From NCBI RefSeq assembly GCF_030505615.1, contig NZ_CP129992.1, positions 2,728,001 through 2,792,000 on the forward strand: a stretch of DNA of 64,000 nt, in the 5' to 3' direction. The position numbers and the translations under genes are program-made. The notes under the pieces were generated by a model, which saw nothing but the letters and a program-made list of their open reading frames with translations, ran no database searches and was not told the DNA's origin. Every line of letters begins with the position of its first letter. Position 1 is the first letter of the stretch. Positions 1 to 7,963 of the stretch are shown piece by piece. This DNA comes from Salinibaculum rarum. GTDB lineage: Archaea; Halobacteriota; Halobacteria; Halobacteriales; Haloarculaceae.

Positions 1-256
1 CAACCATCTCCGGGAGAATCGGCATACTCCGGAGGTGTGTTCGGATTGGGTTGTTCGCCGTCTCCTCCTCGTCGGCCTCGCGGGCCTTCGCGAGAAGTTT
101 CTCGTGTTCGACGGACAGACCGCGTTCGATAGTTCGCCGCTGGCGCGCGGGAAGCAGTTCCGCAACCTCGTCGATGCTCATTGCCTGCAGTTCGTCGAGC
201 GTGTAGCCACGGTAGGTGAACTCACCTTCGTGACCGATTTGGTAATCCGAGCTCAT
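1..256 (-). CDS. rpsS: 30S ribosomal protein uS19 (partial, C-terminus beyond window)
   Basis: Small-subunit head protein. The visible 85 residues start [20 protein letters not shown] and continue through the archaeal/eukaryotic N-terminal part with the LPARQRR segment and the SMPILPEMV stretch that enters the conserved S19 core. The gene runs off the left edge of the window. Its ATG overlaps the uL2 stop codon (ATGA), so it is translationally coupled as the next gene of the S10-type operon. Identification rests on the N-terminal family sequence plus the invariant gene order uL3-uL4-uL23-uL2-uS19. Confidence 0.95.
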   Translation of the reverse strand, partial: MSSDYQIGHEGEFTYRGYTLDELQAMSIDEVAELLPARQRRTIERGLSVEHEKLLAKAREADEEETANNPIRTHLRSMPILPEMV

Positions 257-978
257 TCTGAGTCACCACCACGGCCGGTTCGTCGCGAGGCGATGTCACC
301 GACTTTGCGGCCCGGCGGGGCGTTTCGCGAAATGGACTTGGGCTTGCCGGGGTGTTGCCGGCCACCGCCACCGAACGGGTGGTCGACGGCGTTCATCGCA
401 ACACCGCGGACGTTCGGCCACTTCGTCCCGCGGGCTTTCATCTTGTGGTACTTGTTGCCTGCCTTGACCATCGGCTTCTCCGTCCGGCCGCCACCGGCGA
501 CCACGCCGATGGTGGCTCGACACTGTGGGTCGAGTCGCACGACGTCGTCGCTTGGCAGCTGGACGACCGCGACGTTGCGGTCGTGGGCCATCAGCGTCGC
601 GTTGACACCGGAGGCTCGGGCGAACTTGCCCCCGTCGCCCTGGTTGGACTCGACGTTACAGACGGGGACACCTTCCGGAATCTCCGCGAGCGGAAGAGTG
701 TTGCCCGGCTCGATAGCCGAGGAGACGCCGACCTGAATCCGGTCGCCCACGCCCACGCCTTCCGGCGCGAGCACGAGGCGGTGGTCGCCGTCCTCGAACT
801 CGACTGCGGCGACGGGTGCGCTCCGTGCCGGGTCGTGTTCGATGTCGACGACCGTCCCGGAGACGACGTCGCCGTCTTCGACGTTGCGATGCTGCAGGTC
901 CGATTTGTAGCGGTGCGAGGGGGCCCGGAACGTGGGCGTCCCGCGTCCGCGTCGTTGTCCCTGAATTCGTCGTCCCAT
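253..978 (-). CDS. rplB: 50S ribosomal protein uL2
   Basis: Primary 23S rRNA-binding protein next to the peptidyl-transferase centre. The protein has 241 residues, normal for archaeal L2. It begins [20 protein letters not shown] and carries the family's C-terminal region with [24 protein letters not shown], which includes the conserved histidine-containing loop that approaches the catalytic centre. It starts one base after the uL23 stop and its stop overlaps the uS19 start, so it is inside one polycistronic unit. Confidence 0.98.
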   Translation of the reverse strand: MGRRIQGQRRGRGTPTFRAPSHRYKSDLQHRNVEDGDVVSGTVVDIEHDPARSAPVAAVEFEDGDHRLVLAPEGVGVGDRIQVGVSSAIEPGNTLPLAEIPEGVPVCNVESNQGDGGKFARASGVNATLMAHDRNVAVVQLPSDDVVRLDPQCRATIGVVAGGGRTEKPMVKAGNKYHKMKARGTKWPNVRGVAMNAVDHPFGGGGRQHPGKPKSISRNAPPGRKVGDIASRRTGRGGDSE

Positions 979-979
979 C

Positions 980-1231
980 TTAGAACACCCCGATGCGGCT
1001 GGCGATTTCCTGTGCGTCGTCGTCCTCCGAGAGGAGCACAGTTGCCTTCTTCTTGCCCTGTGGCGTGACCATCGTGGTCACGTTCTCGACGGTGACGTCG
1101 TACTGGGCAGCGATGTCCTCGGCAATCTCGCCTTTGTTGGCGTCGATGTCGACGATGAACTGCATCTTGTTCTCGAAGTCCATCTTGTCGACGGCCTTCT
1201 CGGTGACGTGTGGATGTTCGATGACAGTCAT
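980..1231 (-). CDS. rplW: 50S ribosomal protein uL23
   Basis: Tunnel-exit protein that forms part of the docking site for SRP and nascent-chain factors. It is a compact 83-residue archaeal form starting MTVIEHPHVTEKAVDKMDFEN, with the family's beta-hairpin segment VENVTTMVTPQGKKKATVLL. The start codon overlaps the uL4 stop codon by ATGA. Nothing unusual is seen. Confidence 0.97.
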   Translation of the reverse strand: MTVIEHPHVTEKAVDKMDFENKMQFIVDIDANKGEIAEDIAAQYDVTVENVTTMVTPQGKKKATVLLSEDDDAQEIASRIGVF

Positions 1232-1968
1232 CGGTCAGCCACCTCCTCGAGTGCGCTCTCGGTCCAGACGGTCAGTCGACCGCCCTCGCCACCGGGTGCG
1301 AGGTCCTCTGCGTTGACCTCACCGGCAGTCGCCACGTCTGCGCCCGCGAGATTGCGTGCGCCACGCGACGGCTCCTCGCTGGTGACAAAGAGAACCGAGG
1401 TCGGGCGGCGGTACTTGCGGCCCCGGGAGGAGCCACGGCCGGCCCGAATCTTGGTCTCGTCTGCGCGCTCGATGTCGGCGTAGATGTCGAGTGCTTCGAG
1501 CACGTCGACGACCTCCTGGGTCTTGTGGACCTCCTCGAAGTCGTCAGAGACGACCAGCGGAAGCTCCACGTCACCGAAGTCGTGACCGCGCTCTTCGACG
1601 ACCTCGACGTCCGTCGTGGCCGCGATGGCCGAGCGGACGGCGAGTTTTCGCTCTTTGTCGTTGATAGACAGCGAGCGGTCCTTCTCTTCTTTCGGCGGGT
1701 GTGCGCGGCGGCCCCCAACGGTCTGGGGGACGCGAGCGCCCTGGCCGTTCTCACGCGGTACGTGGGCCTGCCCACGACCGCTTCCGAACGACTCGGCGGG
1801 CGTTCGCAGCCCGGCGTAATCGTCGGAACCGTAGTCCTGCTTGCGGTTTGCCTGCGCGGCGGTGACGGCCTTCCGGATGAGGTCCGGTCGGTACGTGGTC
1901 TCGAAGACCTCGGGGAGTTGGACTTCCCCAGCGTCGTCGCCGTTCAGGTCGTGTACTGTTGCCTGCAT
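1228..1968 (-). CDS. rplD: 50S ribosomal protein uL4
   Basis: Assembly protein whose extended loop lines the exit tunnel. It has 246 residues and opens MQATVHDLNGDDAGEVQLP, the archaeal N-terminus. The conserved basic loop with GSGRGQAHVPRENGQGARVPQ is visible at about residues 61-82. It begins 3 bases after the uL3 stop and overlaps uL23 by 4 bases, so it lies within the same operon. Confidence 0.98.
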   Translation of the reverse strand: MQATVHDLNGDDAGEVQLPEVFETTYRPDLIRKAVTAAQANRKQDYGSDDYAGLRTPAESFGSGRGQAHVPRENGQGARVPQTVGGRRAHPPKEEKDRSLSINDKERKLAVRSAIAATTDVEVVEERGHDFGDVELPLVVSDDFEEVHKTQEVVDVLEALDIYADIERADETKIRAGRGSSRGRKYRRPTSVLFVTSEEPSRGARNLAGADVATAGEVNAEDLAPGGEGGRLTVWTESALEEVADR

Positions 1969-1971
1969 AGT

Positions 1972-2982
1972 TTATCCCTGATTCGACTCCTCGGAGACGT
2001 AGCGCACCTCGGGGTCGAGGCGCGGTTGGTCGTTCGGACGCACTGCCGGGCGCATGCGCACGAGGCGCTGCTCCGGTCCGGGCACCGAGCCCTTGACCAG
2101 CGCGAACGAGCCGTCGACCTCGCCGTAGTTGACGAAGCCACCGTCGACGGCGGCTCCCTCCTCGTCGAGGTCGATGAGGCGCTTGTTGAGTTCGGTTCGC
2201 TGATGGTAGCCCATCTGTCCCTGCTGTGGGACCGTCGAGCGAACGCGGCTCGGGTTCCACGGGCCGAGGTTGCCGATACGGCGTCGCCAACCCTGACGTG
2301 CGTGTTTGCCCTTCCGCTTTTGGACGCCCCAGCGCTTGACGGGACCCTGTGTCCCTTTGCCCTTGGTGACGGCGGCCACGTCGGCGTACTCGCCGGCGCG
2401 GAACACGTCGGTCACGTCGACTGTGCCTTCATCGAGCAAGTCGAGTCCGAATTCGACGCGGTCAGCAAGAGAGCCGCCCCCGATGCGATTCTCCATGACA
2501 TCGGGTTTCTTCTTCGGGACGCCGCCGAGTTCGCCGGGGACGGTGTGCGTGACCGCACGAACGTCCGCCAGGTCGCCCGACTCGAGTGCGTCTCGTACCT
2601 GTTCCTCTGTTGCCGCGGCGTCGTGGTCCTCGGGAACGTCCAGAGCGCGGTCGAGTTCCGGGAGGAACTCGTCGGTCCAGACGTCCGTCAGTGGACGCTT
2701 GCCGTACGGCGTGTCTTCGTAAGCTCGCAGTGCTACGACCCGCATCGGGGGAGTTTCGAGGACTGTCACCGGGACAGTCTCCTCCATCCCCTCGCGTGCG
2801 GAGTTTGGCTCGTCGTTGATCATCACGACGTGGCTCATGCCAGCCTTGTAGCCGGCAAAGCCCTGTAGCCCCGGCTGGCCGTCGTCGTCGGGCCAGCTAT
2901 TGAACCGCGGCGTCTCGGAAGACGCGCGGCTCCGCGGGCCGAAGCCCAGCGAACCTTTTCGTGGTCTGCTTGATTGTGGCAT
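1972..2982 (-). CDS. rplC: 50S ribosomal protein uL3
   Basis: Large-subunit assembly-initiator protein. It has 336 residues, typical of archaeal/eukaryotic L3 (longer than the roughly 210 of bacteria). The N-terminus MPQSSRPRKGSLGFGPRSR and the central GFAGYKAGMSHV, KGKGTQGPVKRWGVQKRKGKH and RRIGNLGPWNPSRV segments are family hallmarks. It starts 3 bases after the stop of the SPOUT methyltransferase gene, making it the second gene of the S10-type operon. Confidence 0.98.
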   Translation of the reverse strand: MPQSSRPRKGSLGFGPRSRASSETPRFNSWPDDDGQPGLQGFAGYKAGMSHVVMINDEPNSAREGMEETVPVTVLETPPMRVVALRAYEDTPYGKRPLTDVWTDEFLPELDRALDVPEDHDAAATEEQVRDALESGDLADVRAVTHTVPGELGGVPKKKPDVMENRIGGGSLADRVEFGLDLLDEGTVDVTDVFRAGEYADVAAVTKGKGTQGPVKRWGVQKRKGKHARQGWRRRIGNLGPWNPSRVRSTVPQQGQMGYHQRTELNKRLIDLDEEGAAVDGGFVNYGEVDGSFALVKGSVPGPEQRLVRMRPAVRPNDQPRLDPEVRYVSEESNQG

Positions 2983-2985
2983 TGT

Positions 2986-3828
2986 TCACTCCGTGAGGGT
3001 GAGGCAGGCGAGCGTGGCGACGATTGCTTCTTCGGTTCGCACCACCTCGCTGCCTTGATTCGGAACCGTATTCAGCCAGAGGTCGAATCGACCAGTCTCA
3101 CTGGCCTCTCCGATACGGTCGGCGTCGACGCCCAGGATGGCGGGAAGGCCCCGCTCTGGCGCGCCGAAGGCGACGGTCAGTTCCGGCCGACCGCTCGCAG
3201 CTATCGTCTCGACCAACTGGTCCAGACGTGCGACGTCGAGTGTCTCGCCGTACCGCGAAGCGGCGACGGCCAGTCCCGAATCGTCGCGTGCGAGCGCCGA
3301 ATCGAGGTCCGCGGTGTCGACGGCGAATCCCGGTGGGGATTCGGCGACGAGCTTCGCGCGGACCGGCTCTCTCGAAGAGACTCTGACGGAGACGCGCTCC
3401 CCCTGCTCGACCCCCATATCATCGGGGACGGGCAGTGAGACCGGGTGTTGCAGTCCGCAATTGACCCGAACGCGACCATCAGTTCCGACCTCGGTCACGA
3501 TTCCCTGTCTTAACGACCCCGAACCCTCGGATCCGGAGCCGGTCTGTGAACGCACGCGGAGCGGCGGCAAGACGCCCGCGAACTCTAGTTCGTCCCGCTT
3601 ATCCCAGACCTCCTTTCGGAGGTATGGGGGCGTCGCGGCGTACCGGAGTACGGTTTCGACGAACCCCTCGTCCCATCTCCGGGTCCCGTCTGGGTCCGGA
3701 TAGACCGTGAGTCGGTCGACCCGGAAGACGGTGGCCGCGCGGGCCACGTAGCCGATTTTGCGAGTTGCCTCGCGTTTGTCCTCGGCTTCCCGGATGAGAG
3801 ACGACGGCACGAGTACGCTGACAGTCAT
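2986..3828 (-). CDS. SPOUT-family RNA methyltransferase (COG2106/DUF171 type) heading the S10 operon
   Basis: A 280-residue protein of the archaeal COG2106 family, related to eukaryotic SPOUT1/C9orf114. Members combine a SPOUT methyltransferase fold with an inserted OB-like domain and are thought to methylate rRNA. Visible here are an N-terminal strand region (MTVSVLVPSSLIREA), the TPPYLRKEVW segment, a beta-rich insert at about residues 105-165, and a C-terminal region with ELTVAFGAPERGLPAIL and LNTVPNQGSEVVRTEEAI, where the SAM-binding trefoil knot is expected. It is the first gene after the operon promoter and is separated from uL3 by 3 bases. The exact rRNA target cannot be read from the sequence. 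Confidence 0.85.
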   Translation of the reverse strand: MTVSVLVPSSLIREAEDKREATRKIGYVARAATVFRVDRLTVYPDPDGTRRWDEGFVETVLRYAATPPYLRKEVWDKRDELEFAGVLPPLRVRSQTGSGSEGSGSLRQGIVTEVGTDGRVRVNCGLQHPVSLPVPDDMGVEQGERVSVRVSSREPVRAKLVAESPPGFAVDTADLDSALARDDSGLAVAASRYGETLDVARLDQLVETIAASGRPELTVAFGAPERGLPAILGVDADRIGEASETGRFDLWLNTVPNQGSEVVRTEEAIVATLACLTLTE

Positions 3829-3883
3829 GCCGTAACGCTTCCACGTCGCGCCACTAGACTGTGCCGATTACTCCCCATCCCTA

Positions 3884-3893
3884 CCTTAAAAAG
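3884..3893 (-). promoter_or_regulatory. TATA-like box of the S10-type ribosomal operon
   Basis: On the minus strand this reads CTTTTTAAGG, the only strongly AT-rich block between the SPOUT gene start (3828) and the ferritin-like gene. A start site about 25 bases downstream would leave a leader of roughly 35 nt before the first ATG. Confidence 0.5.
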
Positions 3894-4036
3894 TACGCGC
3901 TTCACGCGCGCGCTGAGACGCGTTCACACGGACCAGATAGGCTCCGAAACCCTGTCTCGCGGTCTCGTGGTCCAGTGTCGGGACCGAACCCAGTCGGCAG
4001 AACACACTTGCACCCGGGACACGAAGGGCCGATGTC

Positions 4037-4492
4037 ATGTCTACAGACCGCGTCATCGAAATCCTCCGGAAGGCGTACAGCGACGAAATCGAGACCGTGA
4101 TGAATTACCAGACGAACGCAATCGTCCTCGACGGCGTGCGGGCCGAAGAAATCAAAGAGAGTCTCAAGCAGGACATCCAGGAAGAGCTGGCACACGCCGA
4201 ACAGTTGGGCCAGCGGCTCAAACAACTCGACGCGCGCCCGCCAGGGTCGTCCGAGTTTACCGCCCGGCAGGACTCGCTGCAGCCACCAGAGGATTCCACG
4301 GACGTCCTCGCGGTCATCAACGGCGTTCTCGATGCTGAAGAGGACGCCATCGCAACGTATCGTGACCTCATCGACGCTGCCAAGGAAGCCAACGACCCCG
4401 TCACCGAAGACCTCGCTGTGACCATCCTCGCCGAAGAGGAAGCCCACCTGACCGAGTTCCGTGGCTTCCAGAAAGAATACCAGGACGACTGA
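4037..4492 (+). CDS. Ferritin-like di-iron domain protein
   Basis: A 151-residue, mostly helical protein with the four-helix ferritin-like pattern. It has an early glutamate helix (YSDEIETVMNYQ), an EELAHAEQLGQRL helix, a third AEEDAIATYRDLI helix and a fourth AEEEAHLTEFRGF helix. The two E-x-x-H-type motifs are the expected di-iron ligands. Similar archaeal proteins are annotated as bacterioferritin/DPS-like or rubrerythrin-like and handle iron or peroxide. It stands alone on the plus strand, divergent from the ribosomal operon. Whether it forms a storage cage or an oxidase cannot be decided. Confidence 0.8.
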   Translation: MSTDRVIEILRKAYSDEIETVMNYQTNAIVLDGVRAEEIKESLKQDIQEELAHAEQLGQRLKQLDARPPGSSEFTARQDSLQPPEDSTDVLAVINGVLDAEEDAIATYRDLIDAAKEANDPVTEDLAVTILAEEEAHLTEFRGFQKEYQDD

Positions 4493-4802
4493 CCGACCCG
4501 CCGACAGCCACGTCCGACCACCGACAACACCAGTTTTCCTGCATAGTGAGTCCATTTTCAGTTCGGGACTGAACTGTGTGGCTGCCAGTGTGTCAGCCTA
4601 TGCGACTGATCGCAGTCCGCAACCCCCAGTTCGGGACAGTCGAATCGGTTCGGGCGGCGATATTCTCCGTGACCGCATGCATGTTTCGTCGCTTGTCGCG
4701 GAGTCGACACACGCTGTGTGCTGTAAGATGGCGTGACTTGCGAGAAAAGGGGCAGAAATCACGTCATCAAGCGGTATTTTTTGGCAAGAGTTTTCAACTA
4801 AG
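4493..4802. other. Gene-free interval after the ferritin-like gene
   Basis: About 310 bases with lower GC than the surroundings and no convincing reading frame on either strand. Short frames exist but have no haloarchaeal acidic composition. It ends with a T-rich block (GTATTTTTTGG, about 4775-4785) that could act as a TATA box for a plus-strand RNA beginning near 4803. Confidence 0.5.
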
Positions 4803-5053
4803 GCCATAATGGCTGACCTGCCGCGCAAGTGCGGCAGAGTTGGAGTGCACACGGGCAACTGGACTCGTACACCGAATGGACACCCCCCTCAAGCCTGTGC
4901 CCCTCACAGACTCTCTCCCCTCATCCATTCGGAGTCCTGCCCGGCACTTCTTGGAGATACCACTCGACACTGAGCAGTAGCGGGTTCGCAAGCCGCTGGA
5001 CGAGCGGTGCTTGCTACATCGTAGTCTGCTCTCGTTTCAGCCGTCGAAACGAG
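4803..5053 (+). ncRNA. Candidate structured non-coding RNA (hairpin chain)
   Basis: This non-coding block packs consecutive perfect hairpins: GCCA/TGGC (4803-4813), CTGCCGC/GCGGCAG (4818-4837), AGTTG/CAACT (4838-4860), a composite stem GGACT..CCGAATGGA/TCCATTCGG..AGTCC (4861-4937), CTGTG/CACAG (4895-4909), AGCGG/CCGCT (4979-4997), CTAC/GTAG (5014-5024) and CTCGTTTC/GAAACGAG (5031-5053). The large loop carries CCCCTCA three times, at 4885, 4900 and 4917. Strand is a guess, based on a T-rich promoter-like block at 4775-4785. It lacks the conserved signatures of RNase P and SRP RNA. Function is unknown. Confidence 0.45.
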
Positions 5054-5096
5054 GAGAACAGGGAGATGACACTCTACGTCGCGAAAGTTAGAGAAG

Positions 5097-5167
5097 TGCG
5101 CTGGCCGAGATTTGAACTCGGGTTAGGACCGTGGCAGGGTCCTGTGATACCACTACACCACCAGCGC
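5097..5167 (-). tRNA. tRNA-Gly (anticodon GCC)
   Basis: On the minus strand the cloverleaf is complete: acceptor GCGCTGG/CCAGCGC, D-arm GTG..CAC, anticodon stem GGACC/GGTCC around loop CTGCCAC (anticodon GCC), T-arm CCGAG/CTCGG with TTCAAAT, and discriminator A. No intron, and CCA is not encoded, as is usual in haloarchaea. Confidence 0.97.
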
Positions 5168-5455
5168 TCGGTTGCTCACCGCGAGCGTCCGTTGCACTAC
5201 GTTGTTGGAGGGATGGGAGATAAAAACGTTCCGAATCTCGGGACGGCAGAGTGACGAAGAGAGAACCGTCCCCGAGAGTTGCCGAATGGACGCATACGTG
5301 CCGTCCTGCCGTCTAAGCGGTCAGATTGGGATAGACTATCCCTTTGCCCGACCTGTGACAGCACGGCACACATAGCACATCGAGGAGTCGATTGTCATCG
5401 TCGTCCGCGCTGGTCGACCACGACAGTTAGGGGCGGGCGCGCCCTACCACCACCC

Positions 5456-5770
5456 ATGACAGCGAGTGGCTTTCTGACCGTCTCGCCGACAGTCGAGGGA
5501 AGCATGGCACCGGAGATAGCGAAGGCCGTCGACGCGCTGGAGGAGTTCGACGTCCGCTACGAGACGACCGCGATGGGAACCATGCTCGAAGCCGGGGACG
5601 CGGCGACGCTCTTTGCAGCCGCGCAGGGGGCACACGAGGCGGTCGACAGCGACCGCGTCGTCACCTTTCTGAAAGTCGACGACAAGCGCGCGACCGACGC
5701 CCCGATGGAAGAGAAAGTCGAGTCAGTCGAGGAGCACCTGGGCCGCGAGGCCAGCGGTGGCCCCGAGTAG
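5456..5770 (+). CDS. Thiamine-binding protein (MTH1187/YkoF-like, DUF77)
   Basis: 104 residues of the COG0011 family, small ferredoxin-like alpha-beta proteins that form tetramers and bind thiamine or related ligands. Recognisable features are the N-terminal SGFLTVSPTVEGSMAPEIAKAVDAL, the central YETTAMGTMLEAG, and the terminal VTFLKVDDKR strand. The ATG at 5456 is preferred over a longer frame because the upstream extension is basic and serine/proline-rich, unlike the acidic body, and the family begins at this point. Function in halophiles is inferred from the family. Confidence 0.85.
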   Translation: MTASGFLTVSPTVEGSMAPEIAKAVDALEEFDVRYETTAMGTMLEAGDAATLFAAAQGAHEAVDSDRVVTFLKVDDKRATDAPMEEKVESVEEHLGREASGGPE

Positions 5771-5825
5771 GGCACAGGAGTCGAGACCCGCGAGTTCTTA
5801 AGTGAGAGTGAGCGAAAAGCGAGGT

Positions 5826-6755
5826 ATGGAAAGTCTCAATCGAATGGCGACGGAGCTCGTCGACGAGGCCATCGACTTCGCTGACGAACTCACTATCGAC
5901 GTCTACGGACTGGAAGGCGACGCCGCGGTTCTGGACTTCGGTGTCGACGTACCGGGCGCCGTCGAGGCCGGCCTCCTGCTGGCCGAAATCCAGACGGCCG
6001 GACTGGCGACGGTCCAGACACGAATGGATACCGTCGGTGGCGCACCGACACCGCACGTCGAACTCTCGACGGACCACCCCGCGCTGGCCCTGCTCTGTGC
6101 CGGCAAGGCGGGCTGGGAACTCAGCGTCGACGACTTCGAAGGGCTCGGAAGCGGTCCCGCTCGCGCGCTCGTCGCCGAGGAGGACATCTTCACGCGTGTG
6201 GGCTATCGCGACGACTTCGACTTTGCTGTCCTCGCCGTCGAGAGCGACACGCTCCCCGACGAGGACGTTGCCGCGGCCGTCGCGGAACGCGCTGGCGTCC
6301 CCGAAAGCGGCGTCTTCCTGCCCACATTTTCGACGGCTTCGATCACCGGCAGTGTCGTCGCCGGCGCACGCGCGGCCGAACTCGCCACGTTCCGGCTCTC
6401 GGAACTGGGCTACGACCCCGCGGAAATCCTCTCTGCGAGCAGCTCCGCGCCTGTCGCGCCTGTCGCAGGCGACGAGGAGACGGCGATGGCCCGGACCAAC
6501 GACGCGCTGGCCTACGGCGGCCAAGTCTCGTTGACCGTCGACGAGCCGTTCGACCGCTTTGACGAACTCGTCTCGACGGCCGGCGACGAGTACGGCCGCC
6601 CGTTCGCTGACATCTTCGAGGATGTCGACTGGGACTTCGACGAGTTGCCGGTCGACCTCTTTGCGCCCGCGCAGGTGACCGTCGACGTCGTCGGCGGCGA
6701 CACCCACGTCGTCGGCGAGACACACGAGGACATCCTCGCCGAGAGCTTCTACTGA
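5826..6755 (+). CDS. mch: Methenyltetrahydromethanopterin cyclohydrolase
   Basis: Converts methenyl- to formyl-tetrahydromethanopterin, or the folate analogue used in halophiles, in C1 metabolism. The 309-residue protein starts MESLNRMATELVDEAIDFAD and carries the Mch segments GVDVPGAVEAGLLLAEIQ, GAPTPHVELSTDHPALALLCAGKAGW, GLGSGPARALVAEE and GGQVSLTVD. The start at 5826 follows a GAGGT ribosome-binding site. The in-frame ATG 24 bases upstream adds a non-conserved basic stretch. Haloarchaea are not methanogens, so the enzyme presumably serves biosynthetic C1 interconversion. The next gene begins one base after the stop. Confidence 0.93.
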   Translation: MESLNRMATELVDEAIDFADELTIDVYGLEGDAAVLDFGVDVPGAVEAGLLLAEIQTAGLATVQTRMDTVGGAPTPHVELSTDHPALALLCAGKAGWELSVDDFEGLGSGPARALVAEEDIFTRVGYRDDFDFAVLAVESDTLPDEDVAAAVAERAGVPESGVFLPTFSTASITGSVVAGARAAELATFRLSELGYDPAEILSASSSAPVAPVAGDEETAMARTNDALAYGGQVSLTVDEPFDRFDELVSTAGDEYGRPFADIFEDVDWDFDELPVDLFAPAQVTVDVVGGDTHVVGETHEDILAESFY

Positions 6756-6756
6756 G

Positions 6757-7239
6757 ATGCGATACAAGGTCGTTCCCGCACCGGCCGACCGCGCGCTGTT
6801 GACCGACGTCCACGAGGCGCTCCCGCTGGTCCCGGGAAGCGTCGAAGACTGCTGTACGCGTATCCGCGACCGGACGACCGTCCCCTCCCGTGACGAGGCC
6901 CGGGAGTGGCTCACCTTCGCGACGGCGCTCGGACTGGTCGCAGAGACCGAACGGGGCTATCACCGCGTCCGGAACCCGCCAGAACCCGACCGACTCGTCG
7001 AGAACTTCCGGGAGAACGTCTTCGGCGTCGAGGAAGTGCTGGGTGCCCTCGACGATGCCGAGACGCCGCTCGACGACAGTGCAGCGTTCGAGTCGGTCCG
7101 GAACCTTGTGCCACGCTGGGAACGCAATCGGTACGCCGACTGGGAAAGCGAATGGACGGACAAAGTTAGATTGCGACTCGCGTGGAGCGAGGCGTTCGGA
7201 CTGGTCACGCGCGGCGACAACGGGTACGAACGCGCCTAA
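6757..7239 (+). CDS. Conserved haloarchaeal protein downstream of mch
   Basis: 160 acidic residues, soluble, no signal or membrane segment. It resembles two copies of a winged-helix-like pattern: SRDEAREWLTFATALGLVAETERGYHRV and WTDKVRLRLAWSEAFGLVTRGDNGYER both read as helix-helix-beta-wing. I do not recognise a named family. It starts one base after mch and is probably cotranscribed, but a link to C1 metabolism is only positional. Confidence 0.75.
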   Translation: MRYKVVPAPADRALLTDVHEALPLVPGSVEDCCTRIRDRTTVPSRDEAREWLTFATALGLVAETERGYHRVRNPPEPDRLVENFRENVFGVEEVLGALDDAETPLDDSAAFESVRNLVPRWERNRYADWESEWTDKVRLRLAWSEAFGLVTRGDNGYERA

Positions 7240-7275
7240 GCGGCGACCTTTTGCACGCTCGATACCTACGGCGAG

Positions 7276-7956
7276 ATGATGCAGTCGTCCGTAGACGCCG
7301 TCCTGTTCGACATCGACGACACGCTCTGTTCGTATCGCCGGAGCGGCGGGGAGATACTCCCGCTGGCGTTCGAACAGGTCGGTGTCGAGCCCTTCTTTAC
7401 TGTCGATGAGTACGTCGACCGCTATCGGGAGTTTACCGCAGCTAGTGAGGACATGAACGACCTCCGGAAACGGTGTTTCGCCACGTTCGCCGCCGAACGC
7501 GGACACGACCCTGCCGTCGGGCGGGCCGTCGCACGAGCCTACGAGTCCGAGCGCGACCACACGAACGTGCAGTTCTGCCCCGGCGCTCGCGAGACGCTGG
7601 CGATGGTCGACGGTGACGTTGCAGTCGCCGCCGTGACCAACGGGGCGCCGGAGATGCAGGCGGCCAAACTCGACACGCTGGGAATTGCCGACTACTTCCA
7701 GACAGTCGTCCACGCCGGCTACGACACGGCGCCGAAACCCGACCCGGACCCGTTCCACGCCGCACTCGACCACCTCGACGTGACTCCCGAGCGAACACTC
7801 CACGTCGGGAACTCACTGGCATCGGACGTCGCCGGCGGGCAGCGCGCGGGAGTTCAGACTGCGTGGGTCCACGGCGATACCGACCCCGCCGGGGCCGACC
7901 CGAAGCCGGATTACACGCTCTCGACGGTCGGTGAGTTGCGCCGCCTCTGGAAGTAA
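7276..7956 (+). CDS. HAD-superfamily hydrolase
   Basis: 226-residue phosphatase-like protein. HAD motif I is DIDDT (nucleophile Asp12, Asp14), motif II is AVTNGAP, motif III is the lysine in APKPDPDPF, and motif IV is VGNSLASDV. The cap inserted after motif I is helical, as in subfamily I enzymes. Substrate is unknown. An ATG three bases into the frame is an equally possible start. Confidence 0.88.
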   Translation: MMQSSVDAVLFDIDDTLCSYRRSGGEILPLAFEQVGVEPFFTVDEYVDRYREFTAASEDMNDLRKRCFATFAAERGHDPAVGRAVARAYESERDHTNVQFCPGARETLAMVDGDVAVAAVTNGAPEMQAAKLDTLGIADYFQTVVHAGYDTAPKPDPDPFHAALDHLDVTPERTLHVGNSLASDVAGGQRAGVQTAWVHGDTDPAGADPKPDYTLSTVGELRRLWK

Positions 7957-7963
7957 CGCAGAA

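Noticed and set aside
4493..4802. Short frames (77-91 codons) after the ferritin-like gene
   Set aside because: Cysteine/serine-rich or basic translations with no acidic bias, mutually overlapping, no ribosome-binding site or family match.
4803..5053. RNase P RNA or SRP 7S RNA
   Set aside because: The conserved GAGGAAAGUCC and ACAGAA-type elements of RNase P and the SRP helix-8 loop are not found on either strand, so it was kept only as an unknown structured RNA.
5661..7803. Large minus-strand frames opposite mch and the HAD gene
   Set aside because: Antisense shadows of well-identified genes; low-complexity Arg/Val-rich translations typical of GC-rich antisense frames.
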